From the NCBI RefSeq assembly GCF_030272615.1, contig NC_081414.1:815960396-816024395 (forward strand): a DNA stretch of 64,000 nt, in the 5' to 3' direction. The translations under genes and the position numbers were made by a program. Position 1 is the stretch's first letter. Every line of letters starts with the position of its first letter. The notes under the pieces were generated by a model that saw only the letters and a list, made by a program, of their open reading frames with translations, was not told the origin of the DNA and made no database searches. This document shows, piece by piece, positions 12,466 through 23,209 of the stretch. This DNA is from Cryptomeria japonica. Taxonomy: Eukaryota; Streptophyta; Pinopsida; Cupressales; Cupressaceae.

Positions 12466-13434
12466 AAACTATCAAAAAAAATGAGTGCATGATTTTCAAT
12501 CAAAATTGTAAATGATTTCTAGCATGGCTAAACAATTGTTTAGGTAGTCATGCAACAATTGTTCTCTAATTTTTCATACTTATCGAGAGTAGTGTGTGAC
12601 AACTTTGTGAACCTTTTTAATCCACAAGAAAAGACAAGCTCAACTGCAAAGTATCATGTTTTGTAACATCATAATTTATTTTCCTAAACAATACAACGTC
12701 AAATGTTACTTCATGTAGTTAAATTTCTCTTCACTCTTGGTTGAGTTCCAAGGCTACAACCCCAAGATGATCTTTATATTCATGAGGGTGGAAGATATGT
12801 TAAGGGTTGAATCTGTACAATATAGTTTTAAGTCCATTGTCTATGAAATAAAGCCAAATCAAGGCTTTAATTATTGTTAGGGGCACCTCTTATCCCAAAC
12901 CAACCTACCTCATTCACATTAAAACTCATTCAAAACAAACAACAATGGTGGAATTAAATCATTTGAAATATATATTCTTGTTAGTAGTAACAATTTTATA
13001 GTATTGTTTGCCCAATTATATGAAATTATTTTCTCCATGCTTATGTGTCTCAAGAAAGATATTATAGTTACTATTAATTAAGATGTTAATACACATCAAA
13101 ACATTTAAAGAGTTTCAAAAGGACTTGAAATTACTATTAGAACACTTAATCCTTGAACTACAATTTATAGCATAAAACTAGTAATTACTCTTATTGGGAT
13201 CATTTTGTCCATGATTAAATATATACTTGAGATTATTTTACTCCTAGTTATAATAATTATATCCTTGCATTAAAAATTCATAGTACTCATTTATAGGTGA
13301 TAATTGGGTAAATTAGGGAGATCGTAGATAATTGCGGGTAACAAGGTTCTAGTTCGCTTTGTTTGTCATAAGTTAATAGTTTCATTTTTTAAATTTACAA
13401 AAATCCTAAGACAACCATAAAGAATCTATGTAGC

Positions 13435-13765
13435 CAATGAGGAATGAATAACTCCTAGTGATGATTAGGTTATTGGTGTATCTTTAAACAAAAAAAAAAT
13501 CTCATAATTATCTCATGTAAAATATAGACAATAGGATCAAAGTGACATTGGAAACAATAACAATTTAAGGAGTGATTTCATCTTGGCTTAGCAATTCCTA
13601 GGGGCTAAAATGAGGTGATAGAAGAAAATTTTGTTTTTGTATTGAAGAATCATGATTGAATTAGGTTGTGGTTGTGTCATTTATATCTCATCTTGTAGAT
13701 CACTAGGTATAAGGGTATTCCTCGAGATTATTCGATATATCATTTAAAAAATTCAAGTGAATAGA
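13435..13765 (-). repeat. Right inverted arm
   Basis: Reverse-complement partner of 12,130-12,465. Confidence 0.65.
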
Positions 13766-16700
13766 GATTAGTTCTTTACTATTGCAAATTAAAATAAATG
13801 AACTCAATTTCAATAGAAGAATGAATTGAAATATCAATTATTTATTGGGAAATTGTTTAAAATTGTTGGAAACCTCTAATCCAATAAAAGTGTTGATGAT
13901 ATTCAATGCTTAGTCTATACCTTATGAAAATATGTGATTGTATGCAAATTTCAAAATTAAGTTGTCTTAATACAAAAAACCATGGAGATATCCATCTTCT
14001 TTGTTATGCCAAAAACTGCCACTTTAACATGGTTAATTAACCTATCTCAAATGAACATAAAACATCATGTAAATGAACATTACTTCATCATAAGATAACA
14101 GCAATAAGGAAATATAAATTAAGAACATGAGAACATCTTAAAACACAATATTTAAGTGGAGAAACCCTTTAAAGAGAAAACATCACCAAGAAGAGAGGCA
14201 TATGCTTGTATTATCTTCATGAAATAGAGATTACATACAAATTTTCTCCTCATCAATCTTTAATCCAACAACACCTACATACAAAAATGAGCTCTTGTAA
14301 TGTCTCTATCCCAAGTCCTCAATAGACTTATGGAGGCCCAAAATACCACTATAGAACATTACCATGCATCAAAATAAGGTTCCTAAAATACCATGGTAAA
14401 AATTCATACAACCCACCATCTTGGAATCATGCATGTTGCCCAAATTAGCCAATTATAAATGTTCTTACAATTGTCATAAGGCATCTCACCAAACTAGACC
14501 AATACAACAGTCTTCTGCCATAAATGCACTCATAGTGACTCATGATAAACTATGAATCCTATCATAATTGTCATACATGCACATACAACACCTTACATGT
14601 GCCCAACCACCTGAACTTAGAATATTCCAAATAGGACTCCTCTCTATTTTGTCATTTTCCCAAGGTCCAAACGGTAACAATTTACATGAGCTCTTTTACC
14701 ACTTTTGGTGAAAGGGTTTCATCTCTTATGGGTAAATTACGAATGGCAATAGGAAAAAAATAATTAAAGGATTTCAAGGTTGATGTCACCTAAATCCTAA
14801 CATTATTAACTTATATATTTATCTAAAATAGATTAGAAATTTATTCTAGTTCATTGATTACAAAATACCCATGTCTAAACCTCCAAGATAAGGTTATGAA
14901 ATGGTACATTATAAAATAAATATTTCATATAAATTTACCCAAATCACGTCATCAAGATAAAATGAGTTACACTAAATATATAGTGTACTAAAGAACATAT
15001 TTATAATTATAAAGGTGTTAAAATTTGAAAAGAGTGAGGAAAACTTGAAAGTACAATATTAGAGAAAAAAAAGTGTTACTAATGGGTAGTACTCAAATAA
15101 TCCAATGCTTTTAAAGGAATACTACAATGATTGAAGTCATTTAAGAATATTACAATTATTAAAAATTATAAAAATGAACATGAGAAAAAGTATGTTAGAA
15201 AATACAAATTCTAGACAATCTAGATGTGAACAACATTTTTTTTAGAATAGTGACTAGTGCATGAAACACTTTAGAAAATTGTATGAAATCATACTTATAA
15301 ATGGCAAGAGAATTTTTTAGTGAATTTCACCTATCAATTTAAAAATTGTATTAGTAAGGATTTAAGTATACCTAGTTGTGTGTGGTTGGTTCCTACATGG
15401 TAGGATAGTGGTGGCAAGTGAATGTGTTTCCCAAGTGACATTAATATTTTAGCCCTACCCAAGAAGTGGTGGAGTACACATACATACATCAGGTATAGTT
15501 TTGAAATTTTAAAAGTGAAGGAGCTCAAGATGTAAAGAGAATTGATAGTTTATATATAATCTCTATTGAGATAAATTTAATTAATTTAATATAGATAAAT
15601 ATCAATTTTCTACTCAAAAGATCTAATGATTTGACACATGGGTGATACTTGTTAGGCCAATATTGCAAGTGAGTTCTATAAAAAGGTTAATTGTTGGAAC
15701 ATATAAGCTAAATTTGGGAAGGAATGAAAATAATCCCTTCCTTGAATTTTCAATAATACATCATCATCCATGATATAAAATTTTTAGAAATGAATTTAAC
15801 CTTTCTCTTGAACATGTGAGATGATTATAAATAATAAATTATACACAAATAGAAATGGGATACGATTTCGACTCTAATTAAGATGTGATCCACATAGATA
15901 ACAATGAATTCTTTCTATGGATTTGTGGTATGTTATTGAAAGCCAATATTCAAATCTTATTTTTGAAGTATTATTGAGGATCATATATTATAGATGGGGG
16001 GATACCACACACTCTTAACACCATGTTATTTAAGTTGATTCTATACCTCATATTTTTTAGGAATCTATATAAATTTCCTTTATCTTACTTAATGTACTTA
16101 TGTACTATTTTTAATATTGATTTGTTCCTAGATGTTTATAGATTTTGGTCCTTCCATTCTCAATGCTCCCATCTCTAAATCCTAAAACATTTGGGTTAAG
16201 AAGCATGAAATTTAGAATTTTAACTTGGACTGGACTTTGGTCATGATCCTATCTAAAGGGATAGGATTGTGGATCTATGCCCTAATCTAGGGAGGTAGAA
16301 TGCTACAAAATGATAATGTTCATGTTCTTAGTTGATGGATTTAATCTAGACAAATTTAAGGATAAGTTGAGAGTTAGGGTGAACTATTCCACCCAAGTAA
16401 AAATTAAATGCAAAGACCACATGCCTTTATGACATCCACACAAAGTAGTACATAAACAATGTAGAGGAAAAAATACACCCTATACTTAGACTCTTTTTCA
16501 TTATTGCATTAAATTCTTTATATCTGACTGATGATCTAGCTATATCCATACATGTGTATGCATTCATTAGAGATGGTGTGGAGTGTTTCTAAGGTGATTC
16601 AAAACATCTCAAAGAGTTTTTGACAAAGTTACGTATTGAGAAAATTATTAGAAAATTAAATATGAAGATATAATCATTTTACATATGGGGAAAAAGTATG

Positions 16701-17759
16701 TAAATTCCACAGTGATCTCAAGGATTATGATAAATATGTGAATGCCACATCAAAATTTCGTGACTAATGATCAAAGTATTGAAAGTATATACTAATAAAA
16801 AGAGAAGAATTTGAAGGAATTTGCACTTGAATTTTATCATTTCATATTTTTTTATTCCATTTGGTACTATGGAGATATATTGAACAAACATAAAAAATTA
16901 AAATAGTTGAATCATGTTGGAACCTTCATTTTTGTTTATCTTTGTGATATTGTGAGTGTATAAGATAGGTTTACGATCTTTACCCTTTACCTCCAGGTGA
17001 GGTGGGCTCATATAGATGCATCAGGGGTTGAGGGAGTTACAATAGGTGCATAAAATTTGTGAATAAAATTTGTATGGATTATATGACTCTAGTTTACCTA
17101 TTTGATTATGTAGAAAACATATCTGGACTAATATGGTGATATGAGGAGTATAAAGCTCAATCTTGTTGGGATTTTCATCCTTTTAAGGTTTGTGTAGGGT
17201 AATCGAATATTGCATTCAGTCTTATGTGTATGTGCTTCCATACAAGAAAATGCAACTAGCAAGGCTTTAGTGGTATACCTAAAAGAAATAAGACAATGAA
17301 AACAAAATGAAATGCTTATTTTTTGCTATTTTTTTACCTCACTGTGGTTTCAAAATGTGATGTGCATAAAAAACTAAGGTTTGCAAGCCTGTAATTGTGT
17401 TGACATGGTGCTTAAACCAAAGTTGTGGTGGTGGGTCGAGGTGATGTGGTGTCATTTCTTTTTGTTGCTCTTCCTTCTTGCCTTCGCTTCCTCGAATGTG
17501 CTCTTCTCTAATAACTACTACCAAAATGATAATATAATTGTAATTCTTAGATTTAATAGTTTTTTTTTTAAATAGTAAAATAATGCCTTTGAGTGAAAGT
17601 ATTATTTTATTCAAAACAGTATTTAAGTTTGGCCCTTCCTTCAAAGGTGAAATTTGAATCACATTCGAATGGAGGTCTTACCTTCATTCGAAGGTGATTA
17701 CAAGACCTCGCCATTGAATGAATGTTCAAACACGTAATACATCAAGTGGATGTCCACAT
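13766..17759. other. Long AT-rich intergenic sequence
   Basis: All frames are heavily interrupted. The stretch at about 14,140-14,700 has a less AT-rich, transposon-like composition and could be an old LTR remnant, but I found no paired copy or element ends. Nothing else is recognised. Confidence 0.4.
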
Positions 17760-17955
17760 AGGCATGCTCCTGTTGTGCCTCCCAATGCGCTGGAACGTCG
17801 AGAGCGATACCCTACTAGCGCAATCTCTCAAGTGCCCTGAGTCCAAAAAATTCTCAAACTTTAACGAACTATTTCTCGCAATCCAAGATTCATGTGATCG
17901 ATTTGTTTGAACCTATAGGGTCACGTGAGGCTCATCTAAAATGACCTATCTCGGT
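17760..17955. repeat. Direct repeat, copy 1
   Basis: About 195 bases, roughly 85 percent identical to 18,120-18,315. It runs from 'gcatgctc' to 'gggtcacgtgaggc' and a little beyond. GC content is higher than in the surroundings. Confidence 0.75.
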
Positions 17956-18119
17956 TTCTGACGACTCGGAGCCATTTTCAAATGGTTGTGTTTTTTCACT
18001 TGTTGCAAAAACTATCAATGGCATGCAATGCAAAGTTGCAAGATAGGCTAGATTTGATTCCGTTCATCATGGACATAAACCAACATCACGAGAATTTCCG
18101 GGTGGGTAGGTTTACACTA

Positions 18120-18315
18120 AGCATGCTCTTGTTGTTCCTCCCAATCTGTCGGAATGTCGAGAGCCATACCCTACCGACGCGATCTCTCAAGTGTCCTGAG
18201 TCCAAAAAACTGTCAAACTTTGACGAACTGTTTCTCGCAATCCAGGATGTATATGACCGATCCATTTGAACCTATAGGGTCACGTGAGGCCCATCTACAA
18301 TGACCAATCTTGCTT
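18120..18315. repeat. Direct repeat, copy 2
   Basis: Partner of 17,760-17,955. Both copies share 'ctcaagtg(c/t)cctgagtcc' and 'cctatagggtcacgtgag'. No function known. Confidence 0.75.
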
Positions 18316-19104
18316 ATCTTCCTAGTCATCCCAAAATGCTTGTCAGTCATTTCTAATCCTGCTACTATCATGGCGCCCTCTACAAACCCATTCCTAACAA
18401 ACTATTCTAATATGAGGGCAAAATGGAACAGAGAGAGAGAGGGAGAAGGAAGGCAAGCAAAAAATTGCTAGCTCTCCTCCATTCTCACTTTGTCTCTCTA
18501 AAGGGTGTTTTCTCTCATCCGAGCAAAAAAGAGGCATTTTTCGCTTCTGACCTGCTTCAAACAATCCAAATGCCTAATTTTTGCTCTCCTCCCTAGATCC
18601 CCAACAGGAGAAATTTATGCAAATGACGTCAGCGGCTGATGTGCATTCACAAGTTTTAGGGCTAATGCTAAAGTCGTGGCTCGTACACCTCTAAAAGTCT
18701 TTCTTCCCAAGCTCTCTAACTGCAAACCCACCGCAAGAAAAGCCAAAACTCGCACTTCCAAATGTGGCAAGTATCTCAATGCCAAAACCAACCCGGCTTA
18801 TCACACACATAAATTCAAAACCCTTAAGATATTCAAAACATAGTCACATATATTCAAAAAATATTCACAAAACATAGTCACATATATTCAAAAAATATTT
18901 TACAAATCATCTCATGGGATTTTATACAAAATTTGGCATTTAAATATGTACGAATCAGCTCATCGCAATTTAAATATACAAATTTTGGCATGTAAATATG
19001 TACAAATCAGCTCATGGGCATTTATATATACAAAAACAAATATAGAACAATTCATCGACGATATATACAAAATTATCAAAATCATTCTACCCTGAACCGT
19101 AGAA
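18316..19104. other. Intergenic sequence downstream of transposase-like copy A
   Basis: A purine-rich patch (18,430-18,460), pyrimidine-rich sequence (18,470-18,520) and short direct repeats of 'acatagtcacatatattc' (18,838-18,895) are visible. No gene. Confidence 0.45.
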
Positions 19105-19269
19105 TCAATCAAGTGAGCCTTTTGGATCGAATCTAACCCATATTGTGTCAAGTATTGCCTCGTGGTCAGATTCACGAACTTTCCATAAAATCTTGTTACG
19201 AGGTCTACCACGATACTTAATCAAATGAATATTTGTTGCAACAACAAGGTTGGAGAAAGGAATAATATG
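19105..19269 (-). pseudogene. C-terminal tail of transposase-like gene copy A
   Basis: Read on the minus strand, the sequence left of E1 continues the frame that enters E1 from 33,755. It runs without a stop for about 55 codons to a TGA at 19,105-19,107. The peptide includes NLVVATNIHLIKYRG, RNKILWKVRES and IWVRFDPKG. The join is judged by removing one copy of the ATATG target duplication. It is the last piece of the gene whose other parts are at 33,755-35,404 and 49,564-49,655. Confidence 0.7.
19265..19269. repeat. Target-site duplication of E1 (left)
   Basis: ATATG, identical to 33,755-33,759 on the far side of the element. Confidence 0.9.
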
Positions 19270-20032
19270 TGTATATGGTGAAAATGGATAAAAATAATAA
19301 CGATATTGAAAGGCTAAATGAATTCAACCACAAAACCCTAGCCTAACAACAACAAAGATCCACCATAACATATGAAGATTACCTAAGACAATGCAAATCA
19401 AATGAAATCACAAAGATTATACCATCACATGTCCAATAGGGTTTGGATCTCCATTCTTCCTATCTCCATTGATCTTGCTTGATATATTTGCTCTCAGATT
19501 TTATGTGCAGAAGAGCTCAACAAAGAACGGAAAGTGGTTGCAAGTAGGATCATAGTGTAGTCAAGTGTATAAAATTCATTAGGGTTTGATAATGAAGGAA
19601 GCATCTCCTTATATAGAAGACACAATATGAAATGGAGGGATAAGATTGAGAGGTGTAAAAGGAGGTCGGCTATGATTAGAGGGTAGGTAAAAGAAATAAT
19701 AAAATAATGAAAGAGGTAGGTAGTGTATGAATTAAGAGATGAATGACATGTGTCATGGGTAGAAAAGGTTAATGAATTAATTAAATAAATAAAGATTTAT
19801 TTAATTAATAGAAGAAGTGGGATAATTGAATAAATAAGATATTTATTTAATTTAGGAAAAGGATAATTTAAATAAATAAATGTATTTATTTAAATGAGAA
19901 ATAAGGCTAGAAAAGGATAAATGAATTAATTAAATAAATAAAGATTTATTTAATTAATAGAAGAATTAAGCTTAGATAATTAAATAAATAAAATATTTAT
20001 TTAATTAGACATGACAATTTTGGGTGTCTACA
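19270..20032 (-). repeat. E1 3' LTR
   Basis: On the element strand it begins TGTAGACACCC and ends CCATATACA. Length 763, the same as the other LTR. A TATATAAG promoter box is at 19,608-19,615. Five AT-rich palindromes lie at 19,770-20,010. Confidence 0.93.
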
Positions 20033-20048
20033 TTTTGCCCATCTTTGA
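20033..20048 (-). other. E1 polypurine tract
   Basis: On the element strand, AAAGATGGGCAAAA directly precedes the 3' LTR. E2 has the same layout (AAAGAGGGGCAAA). Confidence 0.75.
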
Positions 20049-20559
20049 GACAATGCGGCTTGTCGCGTTGTTTCAAAGAAGATAAGATGAACTGATACAA
20101 ATTTGCCCCAAGATGGGAATGATATGCCCCCTCGAGAGATTGGATGAAAATGTGTGAAAAGACAACAGACGATCTCTCGATAAGAAAGAAAGGCTAGAAT
20201 GGACTGACCGGATAAAGTGACAGAGTCACGGGATAATGCAGACTGACTCGGGAGACGAGGGCTAGGACTAGGGCTAGGGTAGTCTATAAGATAGACCACG
20301 GGGGAAAATACATCCTCATTGTCATCTACACATCCACGAGATTAGAGTGCAGAGAGAGAAAAGAGCAGCAGCAGTCAGCAGCGATGGCATTGGTTCACAG
20401 ATTCGACCACGTTCGTCGATTCTAGAGGCCAGCAAAGGCAGGAGAGCCAGTAAGTACCACAAAACCTCCTTGTACTTTGATGCATTTATTGTTGTCATTA
20501 ATGCATGCTAGATAGGGTAATAAATGCGCTCTAGGTTAGGGTCCAAAAAAATGTCAAAA

Positions 20560-20665
20560 ACGTCCAGGCGCGTCTGCGTTGGTGCCAGGCGCATCTATGC
20601 CAAAAAGGCACGTCTGTGTAAAATAGGCGTGTTTATGTAGTCTTCAAGCGCGTTTGTGTCCAAAA
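20560..20665 (+). repeat. CpG-motif cluster in E1 3' region
   Basis: Six or so degenerate copies of CGCGTCTGYG / CGTCTGTGT at irregular spacing on the plus strand, upstream of the antisense ORF relic. The inverse motif (CACAGACGCG on the plus strand) is clustered in the E1 leader. Confidence 0.65.
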
Positions 20666-20689
20666 ATGTGAATTTTTGTCTTCTATGTC

Positions 20690-21110
20690 AAATCGGCAGT
20701 TTTGTGATGAACATACGTTGTCGATTGGATAAGCTGCTGAGAGGATACACTCAAGCAAGTCCTCTAGGGAAGACTAGGATAACAAATAGGGCTAGGATTG
20801 ACAATTCTGTGATAGAACATACGTTGTCAATTAGGAAACTAATCAAGAGGATTCACTCAAGCAGAGGCCCTAGGATAGGATAGATCAAGGCACTTTGTGA
20901 TGAACAGTGAGTACCAAGATATAGTACTTTGTGATGAACGGGGAGTACTAAAATATGAGCAGCACTTTGTGATGAACAGTGAGTGCAAATGTGAGTAGCA
21001 CTTTGTGATGAACAGGGAGTGCCAAACACGTAGTACTTTGTGATGAACAGGGAGTACCACTAGGATAGAAGCAACACTTTGTGATGAACAGTGAGTGTCA
21101 CTAGGATTGA
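20690..21110 (+). repeat. Hairpin minisatellite with paired stem changes
   Basis: Two long units near 20,697 and 20,803 share 'gaacatacgttgtc'. Six shorter units then follow at 20,885-21,110 around the core TTTGTGATGAAC. In most short units the core is flanked by arms that can pair: GTACT/AGTAC, GCACT/AGTGC or ACACT/AGTGT. Confidence 0.75.
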
Positions 21111-21129
21111 GATGATTGATTTGCTTGAC

Positions 21130-21652
21130 TGCAAGAGTATTTGCCTATGCTGGAGTCACGGGAGAGATTCCCATCGACTCAGAGGTTACGAACAGAGCTG
21201 ACATTTGAGTTGTGATTGAGGCTATGGGATTGAGACATATTCTGTATGTGCTAGAGTTTCAGGTGAACATGGGATTGTTGACTGCACTGGCGGAGAGGTG
21301 GCACTCTGAGACTTGCACTTTTTATTTGTCGATGGGGGAGATGACAGTCACCCTGGAGGATGTATACAGGATTCTGCGGATACCGATCGATGGGGAGCTG
21401 ATTTTGTACGATCAAGACAGAAACAGGGATGCCCTTAGACGAGTGTTCTAGGATCCGAGACTGGAGATGAGGGCTGGACATGTGGCATGGGACACAATGA
21501 CACAGACAGGATTAGCACTACCAGTAGTATTGGCAGGAGTTATCAGTGGGTTCCTCTGTCTGGATAGAGTGACACAAGGATTGGTTGTAGCCATATGTAT
21601 TTTGACATCATTGAATCATGACACTTATGATTTTGATATATATATGAGATGA
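21130..21652 (+). pseudogene. Antisense plant-mobile-domain (MAIN-like) ORF relic in E1
   Basis: On the strand opposite to E1 transcription, the segments LLTALAERWHSETCTFYLSM and GEMTVTLEDVYRILRIPIDG match the start of the plant mobile domain found in MAIN-like proteins and many plant transposons. The frame 21,212-21,652 is continuous apart from one TAG at 21,449-21,451. An upstream open piece from about 21,134 (LPMLESRERFPS) joins by a frameshift near 21,210. Further down is WDTMTQTGLALPVVLAGVIS. The domain is therefore truncated and broken. Tat elements are known to carry extra ORFs between integrase and the 3' LTR, sometimes antisense, and such ORFs have been linked to plant-mobile-domain proteins. 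Recognition is by motif only. Confidence 0.65.
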
Positions 21653-22980
21653 TTCATCTTTGCGGCAGCTATATGCATGTGTACCTATGTGATGAGATGT
21701 TCTTATGTGCTGCTTATGATATAGATGCAAATGTGTACATGATGAAATACAATATTTTTTTCTTTTATGTTTTTATATGTTATGCTAATGCAAATGTGAA
21801 TGTATGAAATGTGGATGGATATGATAATGCAAATGTAAATGTGCTAACATGTGTTGTCTGCAGGATGTGATGCAATTGTGATATCTATATGTATGTATGA
21901 AATGCTTATATGTGGTAATGCAGGTGCAACTACATGAAATGCAAATGTTTTTGGTGTGTCATTATACTCAATCATGTGATAATAGGCTACACAGACTCGA
22001 GAAGGACGATGGAAGACAATCAAGAAAGGGGGATGAAAGATAGAAGATATGAAAGTGAAAGAGCTTCTTGTGCTTTATCATCATTGAGCTTTATTATGGC
22101 AAGTAGGTTATGACATTCGAGGCATATGTTTGACCCAGAAAGTCATTGTACCTGTTTGCATGGAGATAAGACAGTCACAAACAAGGAATGCCCCAGTTCA
22201 CACTAGACTCTCAGTGTCCTCATATCCGTGGACAAGTCATAGAATTACTAAGAGACAATCCACAGACAGCAAATACAAATAGGTGACGATACCCCATCCT
22301 CGCCTTTCTAGTCAAAGACATCCTGGAGATAAAATCTCTAGTCAGAGAAATCCTAGAAAAGCTAAAAGACATGTCACCAAGAAGATAAAATCAAAAGAAA
22401 ACCAAGACTCGACACCAACATTCACTGTAGTCCTCAAGTTTAGTGTCCCTTGTCACTTGTATAAGTCTTATTTGATTGTGGTCACAATGTTTACTTTCAC
22501 AAAAAGGATAGATAGCACCGAACCATAATATTGTCTGAGTCTATTGAAAGATTTGATTTATTGAAGCCCATTGTTACTGTTGTGTCTCATCTGAAATTGA
22601 CTGAATCCATGAAATTGATACTTTATTGCGGAGAAGATGAAACTTTATTGTGGATCTATGATGCAAATGCTGCTTTATTGCGAATTGTGCACGGATAGAC
22701 TGAAAGAAGCTGGAAGAAATTGTACTCCTCGAAACATGTGATGTTCTCAGTTCCACACCCATCACTAGACGTAGGATTTGACTTAGCCACAGATAAGATC
22801 TGATTTATAATGGATGGAAAGGGAGGAAAAGGGAGGTTTATTATGAATGGCTAACCAATCTTAGGGAGATCAATAACAAGCCATGATGGGAGTGGGTAAG
22901 TTTATTATGGATGAATTGGTCATGAGTGTGTGCAAAATGAAGTGATGAAAGAGAATCCTGAAGGAGGGAGGAGCAATGTC
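21653..22980. other. E1 3' untranslated region
   Basis: No coding frame. It includes loosely repeated 'atgcaaatgtgaatgtatga'-type sequence at 21,660-21,960. The rest is unassigned. Confidence 0.5.
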
Positions 22981-22989
22981 TCTACGCAT

Positions 22990-23140
22990 GGCACTGGTGA
23001 CCCAGTTTTCACCATGGTACTTGCCCAGGGCGCCACCGAAGTGGTTTTCACCATTGGACGAAATTATTTCTCTTTACTTTTTTTGATTTTTCAATGTTTT
23101 TTGTGTCACAAGGCGCTTGTTTGCCAGGTTTTCACCAAGT
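22990..23140 (-). other. Three hairpin modules after E1 integrase
   Basis: On the element strand GGTGAAAAC(C) occurs three times, each followed by a short stem-loop and most by GCGCC or GTGCC. The stems are CCAC(TTCG)GTGG, ACTGG(GTCA)CCAGT and a weak CCTGGCAAACAAGCG. E2 has the equivalent at 45,341-45,405. Confidence 0.65.
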
Positions 23141-23209
23141 AACGATTTTTTTTGTTTTTTTGAAATTTTTTATTTTTTTTGTATTTTTGAATTAGGATAC
23201 TCTGAAGAG

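Larger units (their letters stand above)
12130..13765. mobile_element. Inverted-repeat element, about 1.6 kb (foldback or MITE-like)
   Basis: The segment 12,130-12,465 matches the reverse complement of 13,435-13,765. Clear anchors are 'cacaaccacaacct' (left) with 'aggttgtggttgtg' (right), and 'caatgtcactttgatcct' with 'aggatcaaagtgacattg'. Arms are about 330 bases at roughly 75-80 percent identity by eye. The inner 970 bases carry no transposase-like ORF. It is probably a non-autonomous DNA element; the superfamily and target duplication are not determined because the ends are blurred. Confidence 0.6.

Noticed and set aside
18960-19211. 83-residue minus-strand frame next to E1
   Set aside because: It is in a different frame from the transposase-like tail that continues across the E1 insertion, and has no domain.
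20885-21110. CRISPR-like short repeats
   Set aside because: Only six units with irregular, degenerate spacers inside a retrotransposon; a hairpin minisatellite explains them.
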